Positions 34,640 to 46,357 of a stretch of 64,000 bases of DNA are shown piece by piece. How positions within the stretch are numbered: the first letter of the stretch is position 1; each line of letters starts with the position of its first letter. The translations under genes were made by a program, and so were the position numbers. Source of the DNA: Bubalus kerabau. Lineage: Eukaryota; Chordata; Mammalia; Artiodactyla; Bovidae. Under the pieces are notes generated by a model. That model saw only the letters and a program-made list of their open reading frames with translations. It had not been told where the DNA came from and ran no database searches. Location of the stretch: contig NC_073642.1 in the NCBI RefSeq assembly GCF_029407905.1, forward strand, positions 6,820,001 through 6,884,000, in the 5' to 3' direction.

Positions 34640-37400
34640 GCCACATTATATTAGTAAGCATGTCTACTTTTAAGCAAAAATTATGACATGCAACAAAATA
34701 AGAAAGTATAGCTCATACACAGGAAAAAAAATCCAGCAGTCAATAGAGTGTGTCCCCTACAAAGCCTGGATGTTAAACTTATTAGACAAGACTTTAAGTC
34801 AACTATTTTAAAAATGTTCAAAGAACTAGAGAAAACCATGCTTAAAAACTAAGGAAAGAAATGTCTCACTAACTTAAGAATATCAGTAAAGAGATAAAAT
34901 TATAGATTATAAAAAGAAATCAAATAGAAATTTGGGACTTGTTAAGTATAATAACTCATATTAAAAATTCACTGGAGGGCCTTAACAGCATTTTTGGGCA
35001 GGGAGAAGAAAGAGTCAGCAGTCTAAGGAATAGAAAATAAAAAGAATACAGAAAAATGAAGAGCCTCAGAGACCTGTGGGCCCTGATGAAGCATAACAAC
35101 ATATATATAATGGGAATTCCAGAAGAAGAGGAGGAAATGAACAGGATAGAAAATATTTGAAGAAATAGTGGCTAAAATTTCCCCAAATCTGATGACACAC
35201 ATTAATCTGTAATTTGGGAAACTAGTCAAACTCCAAGAAGAATAAGCTTAATTAAAGAAATTCATATCTAGATATATCATAAGCAAACTGTTGAAAGATA
35301 GAATCTTGAAAGCAAGGAGAGAGAAGCATATTATCACATAACAGTGATCTGTGATAATATTGAGTTGATTTCTCATCAGCAACCATGGAAGCCAAAGGCA
35401 GTAGGAGGACAAATAATAAGGAAAAAAAAAAAAACTGTCAACCATGCAAAATTATCCTTCAAAATGAGAGAAAATAAGACATTTCCAGATAAGCAAAAAC
35501 TGGAAGAATTTGTTGCTAAGCAGACCTGCCCTATGAGAAATACTAAAGGGAGTCCTACTGACTGAAAGCAGAGGATGCAGACAGTAACTTGAATCCACAT
35601 GAAGAAATAAAGAGCACCAATAAAGGACCCACATAAGAAATAAAAGGAATAAATGCATTTGTTTTGGTAATATGTTTTACTCCTATCTGATTTGAAAGAC
35701 AGCTGCATAAAGTCATAATCATAAATGTCTGTTGATGGGAACACAATTTATAAGTACATAATTTATATGACAGTAGCAGTGCAGAGAGGGGAGGTAATGG
35801 AGTTTTGTATAGTGCTTAAATTGTTTACTATTAATCTGAATTAGAAAATTATAAATTAAGATGTTAACTGTAATCCCTAGGTAATCCCTAGATTAACCAC
35901 TAAGAAGATGATTTTTAAAAATAATAAAAAAAAGAGAAGGAATTAAAAGAATACACTAGAAAATATCTGTTTAACACAGAGAAGATAGTAATGGAAGGAT
36001 AGAGAAACAAAAAATCATAAGCTGTATAGATAGTAAATAGCAAAGTGACAGATATAAATCCTGTTTTATCAGTAATTAAGTGTAATTTGCATTAAATGTA
36101 AATGAATTAAATACTCCAACTAAAAGACATAGATAGGAGGACTGGATAGAAATATTATTATATGATCCAACTATATAATTTCTATGAAAGACTCACTGTA
36201 AGTTCAAAGACATAAATAGGTTGAAAGTGAAAGAATAAAAAAATATATATCATGCTAGCAATAACCAAAAGAGAGCTGGGATGGCTATACTTTATCGTTG
36301 TTGTTTAGTCACTAAGTCGTGTCCGTTTCTTTGCGACTCCATGGACTGCAGCCCTCCAGGCTCCTCGTCCTTGGCTATACTAATACCAGACAGTTTAACA
36401 GCCTTTGAATAGTTGCTGGAAACAAAGGATATTTTATACTATAAAAGGGTAAACATATCAAGATGATATAACAATTATAAACGTATATGTACTTAGCAAC
36501 ATAGTCCCCAAAACATGAAGCAAACAGAATTGAAAGGAGAAATAAACAATTCAACAATAATAGCTGTAAACTTCAATACTCCATTTTCAATAATGGATAG
36601 AACAACTAGGCAGAAAATCAACAAAGAAATAGACTTGATCAGTGTTATAACTGAACTAGACCTAACACACATCTATAGAGCACATCACCAATAACAGCAG
36701 AATACACATTCTTCTCTTGTGCACGAGGAACATTCTCCAGAATAGACCATGTGTTAGGCCTTAAAACTAATCTCAATAAAAGCGAGAGGATTGAAATCAT
36801 ACAAGGTATGTTTTCTGACCACTATTGAATGAAATTAGAAGTCCATAACAGAAGGAAATTGAGAAATCAGCAAATATATGGAAATTAAACAGTATACCTC
36901 TAATAACCTATGGGTCAGAGGAGAAATCACAGGTAAACTAGAAAATCCTATAAGATGAATGAAAAAGAAAGCACCATACCAAAACTTATGGGATTCAGCA
37001 AAAGCAGTGCTTACTAGGACATTTATAGCTATAACCACATATATTTAAAAAGAAAAAAAGATCTCAAATCAGTAATCTAACCTTCTACCTTAATAAACAA
37101 GGGAAAAAAGCAAACTGAATTTATAACAAGCAGAAATTAAGAAATAATAGAAATTAGAATATAAAATCAATAAAAGCTACTACACACCCAGTAGAATTGC
37201 TAAAATTAAAAATACTGGCAATACCAACTACTGGCAGAGATATGGAATAACTGGAACTCTGGCACATTATTGATGGAAATGTAAAATATTATAGACACTT
37301 TGGAAAACATTCACTAAGTTCTTATAAAGTTAAGTGTATACTTGCCATACAACCTATCAATCCCATTGCTAAATAATATTTACTCAAGAGTCATGCTATT
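34640..37400 (+). mobile_element. Old L1 (L1M/HAL1-like) block, sense, decayed
   Basis: Successive segments resemble L1 in order. An ORF1-like 3' part carries 'ggaattccagaagaagagga' (35112-35131) and 'gcaaccatggaagccaaagg'. An ORF2-like part carries 'aacaattcaacaataatagc', 'cctaacacacatctatagag', 'cattctccagaatagaccat' and 'gggattcagcaaaagcagtg'. An ORF2 3' part lies at 37170-37400. All frames are broken. A short Bov-A sits inside at 36292-36371. Exact subfamily and internal boundaries are unclear. Confidence 0.65.
36292..36371 (-). mobile_element. Bov-A SINE, 80-bp 3' end, with target-site duplication
   Basis: A short antisense Bov-A end ('aagtcgtgtccgtttctttg') flanked by a perfect 10-bp repeat, TGGCTATACT (36282-36291 and 36372-36381). 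It was inserted into the old L1. Confidence 0.9.
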
Positions 37401-37566
37401 TTTCATTAGTTAGAACTTTAAATAGGGGACATGATAATTTCTTTAAGGTAATATCACCAAAGAAAATAATAACAAAACATTTATCTTAATCTTTAGTAGT
37501 CTTAAAAATGAAACTAAATAGAATGGTTTATCCTGGTTCCTGGATATTACATATAAATGTATTTGA

Positions 37567-37785
37567 GTTTATGGCTCAGAGGTTAAAGCGTCTGCCTGCA
37601 AGGCAGGAGACCTGGGTTCAATCCCTGGTTGGGAAGATCCCCTGGAGAAGGAAATGGCAACCCACTCCAGTATTCTTGCCTGGAGAATCCCATGGACGGA
37701 GGAGCTTGGTGGGCTATAGTCCACGGGGTTGCAAAGAGTTGGACACGGCTGAGCAACTTCACTTCACTTCACTTCACTTCAAGTA
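37567..37785 (+). mobile_element. Bov-tA SINE
   Basis: A tRNA-like head ('atggctcagaggttaaagcg'), B-box-like 'gggttcaatccctgg', the Bov-A body and a (CACTT)n tail. Confidence 0.88.
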
Positions 37786-37787
37786 CA

Positions 37788-37990
37788 GTTGACCCTTGAA
37801 CAACAAGGGTTTGAACTGCAGGGTCCACTTGTTAAGCAGATTTTTTACAGTAGTAAATACTACAGTGCTAAATCTACGGTTGGTTGAACCCATGGATGTA
37901 AAACCTTGAATAAGGAGGAACCACTTACCTAGGGGCTGACTATAAGCTATATGAGGAGGATTTTCACTGCACTGTTAGCACCCCTCACCC
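37788..37990 (+). mobile_element. MER2-like DNA transposon fragment
   Basis: It begins with 'cagttgacccttgaacaaca' and 'gggtttgaactgcagggtcc', which resembles the terminal inverted repeat of the MER2 group (Tigger-derived, non-autonomous). It degenerates after about 200 bp. The family name is from memory of its terminus. Confidence 0.6.
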
Positions 37991-38243
37991 CTGTATGTTT
38001 AGTCAAGTGTATTTTGTATTTTAAGTTATTGCTTGTATAAAGATCTCAAATTTTGCTCTTTGAATTTCTATAAGGCAGATTTTGGCTTTAGGTAGTCTAA
38101 TGACTGATCTTTCATTTGGAATCTAAAGTTCCAGCTTGACTTTCCTGAGGACATTGTGGATTCATTCTCAGATTTTGAACTTGAAAAGCAAGTGTTAGTT
38201 TCTCAGCCATGTCTGACTCTTTCTTTTGTTTATATTTTCATAG

Positions 38244-38361
38244 GTTTATTGCTTCACCTCTAGCAAAAACATTGGGCATTAAAGAGGAAGTTCGGAAGAA
38301 GATTATACCAAATTCTGTTTTAGAGAATTTTTTCAAACATTCCACAAAGAAACCATCTCAA
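38244..38361 (+). CDS. CERS3: CERS3 second coding exon (end of codon 58, residues 59-97)
   Basis: The 118-bp exon lies between TTTTCATAG and GTAAGTACA. It completes Lys-58 and encodes 39 residues, FIASPLAKTLG...HSTKKPSQ, ending on a codon boundary (phase 0). This is the linker after the first membrane span and the first half of the homeobox-like (Hox) domain found in most mammalian ceramide synthases other than CERS1. The 'NSVLENFFKHST' segment is a family hallmark. The exon is 6.6 kb from the older BovB upstream (+) and only 172 bp from the antisense BovB downstream. Confidence 0.93.
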
Positions 38362-38533
38362 GTAAGTACAAATTCTTTGTTTTGGGATTTTAAAATCTCC
38401 TTTCTTAATATTTCCATCATCTGTTGCTTACCTCATCTATGCAAAAAGTTAGTTTCAGTTGAGCAGCAAATAATTTGTTTCATTTGGATTTTTTCCTCTG
38501 TTGATAAGTTATAAAGCATTCTGAGCATAATAT

Positions 38534-39225
38534 CAGATCAGATCGGATCAGTCACTCGGTCGTGTCTGACTCTTTGCGACTCCATGAATCGCAGCATGCC
38601 AGGCCTCCCTGTCCATCACCAACTCCCGGAGTTCACTCAGACTCACGTCCATCGAGTCAGTGATGCCATCCAGCCATCTCATCCTCTGTCATCCCCTTCT
38701 CCTCCTGCCCCCAATCCCTCCCAGCATCAGAGTCTTTTCCAATGAGTCAACTCTTCGCATGAGGTGGCCAAAGTACTGGAGTTTCAGCTTTAGCATCATT
38801 CCTTCCAAAGAAATCCCAGGGCTGATCTCCTTCAGAATGGACTGGTTGGATCTCCTTGCAGTGCAAGGGACGCTCAAGAGTCTTCTCCAACACCACAGTT
38901 CAAAAGCATCAATTCTTCGGCGCTCAGCCTTCTTCACGGTCCAACTCTCACATCCATACATGACCACAGGAAAAACCATAGCCTTGACTAGACAAACCTT
39001 TGTTGGCAAAGTAATGTCTCTGCTTTTGAATATGCTATCTAGGTTGGTCATAACTTTCCTTCCAAGGAGTAAGCATCTTTTAATTTGATGGCTGCAGTCA
39101 CCATCTGCAGTGATTTTGAAGCCCAGAAAAATAAAGTCTGACACTGTTTCCACTGTTTCCCCATCTATTTCTCATGAAGTGGTGGGACCGGGTGCCATGA
39201 TCTTCGTTTTCTGAATGTTGAGCTT
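38534..39225 (-). mobile_element. BovB LINE 3' part with target-site duplication
   Basis: A 692-bp 5'-truncated antisense BovB begins with the complement of a (TGATC)n-type tail ('cagatcagatcggatcag'). It is flanked by a perfect 12-bp repeat, TGAGCATAATAT (38522-38533 and 39226-39237). The minus frame at 38689-39153 (154 codons) covers the BovB C-terminal region ('VKKAERRRIDAFELWCWRRL') without interruption, so the copy is fairly young. Its tail type matches the younger element at 30624-32556. Confidence 0.95.
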
Positions 39226-42200
39226 TGAGCATAATATAAAGTGACACAATAATAATATACAATATAAAAAATACATTTATAATGATATAAAGTAACATTT
39301 AACTAGTGTTGAACACTGACAATTTGGGTATAAAGATCAAAATGTAATTTTCAATGGTAGGGTATATACGAAGTATACCAATGCAAATGGATCATTATTA
39401 AGGCAGAGTAGCCCATGTCTGGCACGCTGGATGACTGTGACACTGTCAGTGCACACGGCACACATTACAGAAGTGTCCCTTGGGGTGGCTTTCCTGAACA
39501 TAACCCTTTAGTTTATCCAAGGCTTCAAAATACTCAGAAATAGTCTGTGCTCCTGCCCACTCCCCAGGGATGGAATCCTTAGGAGAATCACAATTCTCTT
39601 CTCTATACAAGACGCACTTGATGAAATGTTACAGTGCACTGCATGTTTACACCACAGAAAAAGACTTTAACGTAAAGGTTATGTGAAAATAGTAGTGTCC
39701 AGGCAAGTCTAGTTTCATTATACCCCACATTTAAATGAGATGAGATAAAAACTTCTCCAAAAGTGGCACACGCTCTCCGACAAATACAGACATCTCTCAC
39801 TAGTAATTTTAAGTCAAAAATATGTACTAATGTGGTTTTAGGATAGATAGATTTTTAAAGTCCTGAACTTATCTGCTGAATTCACTTGCTTCTTCTATGA
39901 CACTTTGTGTCACTGGTCTGGCGGACTCCCTGCACAAATGAGCATATTGAAATCTGACCACATAGCACCAGGCATCATGTTCAGAATTATTCATGGCTAG
40001 CCAGCACTGTCTCTAACTTGTCTGCCATCAGCTTCTGTATGTGCCTTTTTTTTTCTAAAAAGAGGACAGTCTGACAAGCCATCTCTGTATGTTCTTTATT
40101 TCTACCTGCTCTAAAACACTGAAGTCATTCACCTAAATACTGCTGTTACCTCTGGTGATAATAATGCTTAAGCATCATTTTAAATTTTGCAGAGGGGAAG
40201 TTATTTAGTTATGTTTATGAAAAGTTAGGACTCTCTCAGAGAATCCTTATTATCCTTTGTTTCTATCTGAGAACAATTAATAATTATCTGAGAATAATTT
40301 TATTTATTTATTTATTTTAAACTGGGATTTAACAGTTATTGAAACATCTTTTTCTCCCTAAAGTTACCCTCATTTTTATCAAATATAACCAAATTAAGAC
40401 TAGTTTGTTTGCAAAATAGGTATGTTCTCACTAATTTTGGTTTGATGATTTATATAACCATAATTGATCATAGACTTTTTATATTGCTGAAACATTTATA
40501 GAGTCTCAGACTGAACTTTTAAAATAAAACAGGGCTGAGAAACTCACACGAAAGGCTTATCACAGATTTTGCCTAACAAATCTAGGTGAATTCTTCCCTT
40601 TTTAAGGTCTCAAAAATTCCTTGAGATTTTTGTAGCTGTTAGTGAGATAACCTTCCTAACTCATTTGATAAACTTACTGGAAACCTAAGAGTTTCAAATT
40701 TCTGAAGGAGTCAGATGAAAAATATAATTGTCTTGTTTATAACATATAATTTTACCAAACAATTTTCATAATTAGTTTGAAAGGAAGGTTTTCCCTACTC
40801 CCGGGAAACACAAGATTCAAACCTGTAATTTTTCAGATAGAAACCATAAAAGTTATAAGCATATTTGCTGGTTCATTCAGTCCTTTGTTAACTTTAGTGA
40901 AGTCATCAGGTTTTTCATAAAATACCAGAACATATCAGAATGTTAAGACCTCTATATAATTTCTAGGATATCTATATTAGTAATATTTATAGTACATTAT
41001 AACATGAGAGGATTTATTACTCATTTGATAATATTTTTCATTTAATTTAACCAACCAAATAAACACAGTTTAATATCTCTCTTTGGGATGTTTCAGGGGC
41101 CCTCAGAAGTACCCCAAAGTTAGAGGTCAAAGGAACCTCAAAAGAATTCTATTTAAGAAGTTTTGTCAAAAAAAGTCGTTAAAAGGGCTTAGAACATTTG
41201 GTCAGATTTAGTCAATGTTGATGGGCGTATATACCGAGGCTCAAGGTCTATGTAGAAAATTTGGCTCTTATCAAGCTTCTCAGCTATGAAGATAAATTAG
41301 CCACCTGACAGTTAAAGAAAAGTGAAGAAAAGCTGAAAGAAATGTAGAGATTAGGTCATCTTTCTTCTTTACACATTGAGATGAGGAAACTAAGGTCAAC
41401 AGAGGACCTGTCCTAGGTCATGCAGCTAATTAATAGCTGAATCCAAACCTGGACCCTGGCCCTGGACTCTCTGTCAAGTGCTGCTTCTAATATGCCTAAA
41501 TGATGTCTTTAACTGTGTACAGGATGTTGAAAATGTATTTCAGAGGCTAGAGCTATGTTTGTAAGTAATTATTCTAGATCAGTTGACAATACAGTATGGC
41601 TTAGTGTAGTTATAATTTGGACGTTTGCATCAGGTAATAGAAGAAATGTTATATCAACCCCCAAGTGTTAGAAAGCTTCTTCTACTAAACTATGAAGATG
41701 AAGGGGCATAAGCAAAACATCTAATCTATATTGTGCATAGATTACAAAATCAAGGTAGTATTTGTATAACAGATCAAGATGACAACAAGTTGGCCAGTAA
41801 AATGCCCGTAGAATAAAAGTACTAGAACTTAGGAAGATAGAATATAGTAGAAGAAGGCAAAGTAGATGACTTAATAGTGATTTCAGATGTGGAAACAAAA
41901 TGATACCACAATACTCCCACACATTAACTTGGCCAATGTCACGTAGACAGCATTTTTGCTTAATTTATAGCTGAGGTAAGACAAGTTGCTAGGAAGACTA
42001 AAAAAAATTGTGCTGGTTCAAGGGATGGGTGGGTATCACCTCTAACAAAATGTTCCAAGTCTGTAGTCACAGGGCACTGCAATGGTAATACAGGTACGTA
42101 ACATCTGACTTTATTAAGACAACTGAGGACACAAATCGAAGATTCTTCTTCAGCTGCTACAGACTGTACCAAAAACACAAAAACATTTCAGATACACAGT

Positions 42201-42846
42201 ATCAATTCTATGCTGGTTAGCACAGAGGATATAACATGGTATTGATGAGGTCCAAAAAGCTATACATGTGAACTGCCACTGAGAGTTTTGTTCTGTGTTT
42301 CACACACTTCTTTGTGACTGTGTATGTGCAGCTGTGTGCCCACTGTTTATATATCTGTATGTCTCTCTCTATGTGTATCTCCATGACAATTTCAAGATGA
42401 AATTCAAAGAGAGAATCATGATAGCATACCAATAGCTCTGGCCAACGGATCATTTTTCCCACTGTTGGTAAAATGAAAGAACAGCAGAACTTATTAACTA
42501 GCCCTTTTCCTCCGCAAGAACACAATGAGAACTATTGCAGAACAAATGAATGTGTAGTTCTGAAAGGTAATTTAAAGAAAACGTAAGACTGACATTAAGC
42601 AGATATTGTGGTCCATAGTTGGAGAAGGGTCCATAGAGGCATTCCAAGTTGCTAGCTTGTCTCAACCATGGATTCAAACATTTTTAGAGCAAAAGGCTCT
42701 CTAGCTCTCTAGTCCAGTTTATTTTATGGGTGAGACATGTGATAGACAAAGAGGTTGAGTGGCTCCTCTATGGTCCCAGAGAGTTGGTTTTTGCATCAAG
42801 TAGCCAGGCTTCATGGCTCCATTTTAGGCCACACTGCTTCTCTTCT

Positions 42847-42976
42847 GGAGAAGGCAATGGCAACCCACTCCAATACTCTTGCCTGGAAAATCTCATGGAC
42901 GGAGGAGCCTGGTGGGCTGCCGTCTATGGGGTCACACAGAGTCGGACACGACTGAAGCGACTTAGCAGCAGCAGCA
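42847..42976 (+). mobile_element. Bov-A2-type SINE monomer with target-site duplication
   Basis: One Bov-A monomer with a short (AGC)n tail, flanked by a perfect 11-bp repeat, GCTTCTCTTCT (42836-42846 and 42977-42987). Confidence 0.92.
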
Positions 42977-43649
42977 GCTTCTCTTCTAGGTTCTGCCTGA
43001 GAGCCTTTCCCTTCCACGGACACATTCTCTGTAATGTCCAGGCTAAAAACACGAATTGTGAGAACAGACTGTATGTGAAGGTGAGCAGATTAATCCCTCT
43101 GCCTCAGTGTCCACCTCTGTGAACTGAGCGTGTTAACAGCAGTTACCTCATAGGACTCTCAATTCAGGGATTGAATTGAGTACTTAGAATACTGCCTGGC
43201 ACACAGTCAAGGTCAGCTCTTATTATTCATAGGCTATAACTATCATGTAGACTTCTACAGGAACGTTCTCAAATATATCTTCCCAACATTAATTATCCCA
43301 AGGGAACATCAGTAGTTTCCTAAGTATGCTTGTTTGTATTCCCATAATATCTTAACACAACTTTGTGTACCTAGTAGGTGTTCAATAAATGTTTGTTTCA
43401 TATATTAATAACAAAATACTACTAAAGACTTCTGTTTGCAAGAAGACTTCTATCCCAATAATATTGTAGATATATGAGGCCAGTGTTGTCAAGATTTTGA
43501 ATCAGATTCATCTGTGCTCCAAATAAGGAAAAATGCTTCAAATCATGTTTGATTACCATCTTCTAGATGCACTTATTCATCAGGTATCTGTAGAAATGAT
43601 GAGGTAGTAAAATTGTATTGTTCTCAGATCTGGGAAAATTCTACTGTGA

Positions 43650-43740
43650 GAACAGGGACTTTGCTCATTGCTGAATCTCCAGTGCCTAGAATAGTGACTG
43701 GCACTAGTGAGTGAGAGGCTCAGTAAACATTTGTGAATGA
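43650..43740 (+). mobile_element. L2 LINE 3' end relic
   Basis: The text 'gaacagggactttgctcatt', 'tctccagtgcctagaatagt' and 'gtaaacatttgtgaatgatc' follows the L2 3' terminus, including the final short repeats. Confidence 0.65.
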
Positions 43741-44029
43741 TCAAATGAATAAAACTCTTAAAATAATCAAGTTGGACCCAGAGCCCTTCAGTCTCAGAGG
43801 GTACAGAATATAGTGCTGCTGCATTTCAGAATATGTTCTGCTATGGAGCAAGCAATAGGATTTGAATTTTATCTTCTGTTTGGGGGAATCTATTCAAGCT
43901 TACAAGTTATTTTAGGAGTAGAGGAATATTTTTTTTGAAATGATTTTCAGTATATGGTCTCCTTTCTGTGTTCAGCCATAATCTCTAGCATTGATGTAGC
44001 ACATGATAGATGATTAGATAGAGCCCCGA

Positions 44030-44160
44030 GATCCTAAATCAATCCCACAAGACAGGAGGCAACCACTCATTGTCAATGCCCCATTTTCCACAGTGGGTCA
44101 GAGTACACAGCTCAAGGCTGCAGAGCTAGGAAGTAGCAGAACTCAGTCTTCTGTTTTTAG
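44030..44160 (-). mobile_element. MIR relic, antisense
   Basis: The text 'ccattttccacagtgggtca' and 'gctgcagagctaggaagtag' is consistent with the antisense MIR core. Confidence 0.5.
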
Positions 44161-44339
44161 TTCCCTGCCATTCCTACTGCATTCTGTTGCCTCAAAACCT
44201 TCCGTGTTCTCTCCTCCTGCGATAGGGCTGTGACAAGTTTGGTGCTGCCTGGGAGAGTGTAATCAGACCTCCAGACTTGTCCCATCTGGAGTGTGAGGTC
44301 CTTGCTGTGGGGACCTCGCTGAGAGAGGTCAAGGATAAC

Positions 44340-44880
44340 AGGGCAAAGTAAACACTGTCTCTACCTCCTCTCACTCCTGGTGCTTCATACTTTACACACT
44401 GCAAGAGGAAGCCTTCAAAATGCAAACATTTTGAAGATAAATTCAGATAATTCCAGGCAAGGCCCTCCTTGCTGTGGCCCTGACTACATCTTTCCTCCTC
44501 ATCTGTCTGTATGTTTCTACCCTGCAAGACCTCTTTCTGTCCTTTGAGTACTCCCAGCTCCTCTGTGCTCTCATCCCCAGATGACTTCACATGCTGCCAG
44601 GACACTTCCCTTCTTCAGCTTCTCCTTCTTGGGACATTTTTCAGGGTTTAGCTTAAGTATAACTTCCAGGAATTGCCTACATGAAGTTAGGTCCCATGGT
44701 ACCCTTACCTTCCCCTCTTTCAGTGCTCATCATAATTTATTAGAATTCTTTGTTGCATTTTCTGACTTCCTTACCAGACAGACTTTACCTCATGAAGGGG
44801 AGGCGCCGTAAATGCTAATCTTGTTCATTCAGATCTTCGGTGCCAAGCACAATGCCTGCAGGAAATACTCACCCATGAAT
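44340..44880 (+). mobile_element. L2 LINE 3' region relic
   Basis: In order, the text resembles L2 3' coding sequence and UTR: 'gaggaagccttcaaaatgca'-like start, 'gctgtggccctgactacatc', 'acttcccttcttcagcttct', 'ttagcttaagtataacttcc', 'tcatcataatttattagaat' and 'ccaagcacaatgcctgcagg'. It has no intact frame. Confidence 0.6.
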
Positions 44881-45064
44881 AGCTGCCAATTTAGGGCCAT
44901 CAAAAACACAAAAACAAACCAAAACAACATAGAACAGGAGGTGAAACTTTGGCCTATAAAATAATAGTGTTAGAGATGACAGTTTACAGGGAAACAGTAT
45001 AATATGTCTTGTCTATATTTTGTTTTGCTTTCTTTCTCTTCAGATTAAGTAATAGGCTTGCGGT

Positions 45065-45178
45065 TATCTCTGGGTCGGGAAGATCCCCTGGAGAAGGGAA
45101 TGGCAACCACTCCAGTGTTCTTGCCTGGAGAATCCCATGGACAGAGGGGCCTGGTCAGATACGACTGAAGTGACTGAA
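45065..45178 (+). mobile_element. Bov-tA SINE, partial
   Basis: The head is truncated to 'tctctgggtcgggaagatcc'. The body follows, with a deletion before 'cagatacgactgaagtgact'. Confidence 0.8.
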
Positions 45179-45584
45179 CATGCATTAAGTTAGGAGTAAA
45201 CTGAAATATTTCTTGTACTCAGCATTGCAAAATGAGAGATCAAGAAGACTGGTATCTCAAAAAAATTACAGAGCTTATTTCCTTGTGGAAGTGGAAAGTA
45301 CTGTAGGTCTAGCATGTAAAATATGCCCGTGTTGAAAGAACACAGCTTAAAATACCACCAGGAAGCAGAGCTGCTTCTATCAGTCATTCGGGGTTCTTAT
45401 TTGGCCCTGGGAGAACTTCACATTTGTAATCTTTGAGCAAATCTATCATCCACATTGTTTTCAATTGTAAACCATAACCTGCAACTTCTGCCTTCCAGAA
45501 GAGAAGCAGTCATCATTATTATAATCTGTAATCCTTATTTTTTACAATTGGAATTATTTAAGGTTGGTTTAAAACATGCGGCTG

Positions 45585-45710
45585 TTGTTGTTTAGTCGCT
45601 AAGTCATGTCCGACTCTGTGCAACCCTGTAGACTGTAGCCAGCCAGGCTCATCTGTCCATGGTATCTCCAGGCAAGAATACTGGAGTGGGTTGCCATTTC
45701 CTTCTCCAAA
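45585..45710 (-). mobile_element. Bov-A SINE monomer
   Basis: It runs from 'gttgtttagtcgctaagtca' through 'caaccctgtagactgtagcc' to 'ttgccatttccttctcc', the antisense of one Bov-A monomer with a GTT-rich flank corresponding to its tail. Confidence 0.85.
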
Positions 45711-46238
45711 ATAGGCTGTGCATATGATTAAATGTGAAAGTTTTGGATCTATTAGAAACATTGTATGAAATGACAGAAAGGGCAGGAGCCTAAGTTCATA
45801 TCCTCACTTTGCTACTAGTTTTAGGTCTTGGACAAGCTGTTAAAACTCTTGGAGTCCCATTTTTCTCACAGGAAAAAATACAGAGATTGGGTTTGATTGA
45901 CATCTTAAACTATACTACTCTACGTGCAACATAGGAGGCCCTAAATAAAATTGGCTGAAGAAGTGAGCCATGTATGGAACTTGAATGTATGGGTTGCTAC
46001 CAACTTATGGAAAATTGGTCTTTCTTAGCAACTGAGTTTTCTGAGAATTAACATTCTCTCTGTTTTGGGTTGGGTGTGTGTGACTCCATGACAAAAGGGG
46101 TAAATGCACTGGCCCAAGGTTTAATGCAGAATCGCTCTCATCTCCACAAATGCTTGTAACTCGGTCTCAGTGTCTCTTGCTTGCCTGCCAGCCTACTCTG
46201 CTCTTAAGCACTCACTCATTTGTTTCATCCCCTTTCAG

Positions 46239-46357
46239 ACTGATATTTATGGACTGGCAAAGAAGTGTAACTTGACAGAGCGCCAGGTTGAAAGATGGTT
46301 TAGGAGTCGGCAGAATCAAGATAGGCCTTGCAGGATGAAGAAATTCCAGGAATCTTG
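46239..46357 (+). CDS. CERS3: CERS3 third coding exon (residues 98-136 and two bases of codon 137)
   Basis: The 119-bp exon follows CCCCTTTCAG and precedes GTAAGAAGG. It encodes TDIYGLAKKCNLTERQVERW, then FRSRQNQDRP and CRMKKFQES. This is the second half of the homeobox-like domain, with its WFRSR recognition-helix-like motif at 117-121, and the basic segment that leads into the TLC catalytic region; that segment is reported as important for ceramide synthase activity. Codon 137 is split TG|C (phase 2) and completed by the next exon. Residue 122 is Gln where I recall Arg (WFRSRRNQ) in human CERS3. Ceramide synthase homeobox-like domains lack the N-terminal part of true homeodomains and sit in an ER membrane protein, so DNA binding should not be assumed. 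Confidence 0.94.

Larger units (their letters stand above)
23839..38243 (+). other. CERS3: CERS3 intron between the first and second coding exons (phase 2)
   Basis: This 14.4-kb intron begins GTAAGT and ends TTTTCATAG. It holds Bov-tA and CHR SINEs, several old L1 fragments, a BovB nested in a BovB, a long L1 block and a MER2-like DNA transposon (listed separately). A MIR relic is likely at about 24045-24150 and another at 25900-25990, both antisense. Stretches where I recognise nothing are about 24150-24589, 24940-25890, 25991-26663, 27014-28167, 29936-30398, 34116-34630 and 37990-38243. Confidence 0.85.
38362..46238 (+). other. CERS3: CERS3 intron between the second and third coding exons (phase 0)
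   Basis: The 7.9-kb intron has donor GTAAGT and acceptor CCCCTTTCAG. It contains an antisense BovB close to the donor, three Bov-A/Bov-tA SINEs and L2/MIR relics. MIR-like text also appears at about 41360-41480 (antisense), 43130-43230 (sense) and 45790-45880 (sense). I recognise nothing in about 39240-40200, 41490-42835, 45179-45584 and 45900-46238. The AT-rich block at 40200-41300 looks like an unclassified dispersed repeat. Confidence 0.85.

Noticed and set aside
44192..44811. Open frames of 137 codons (minus) and 76 codons (plus)
   Set aside because: They lie mostly within an L2-like relic and have no conserved domain or splice support.
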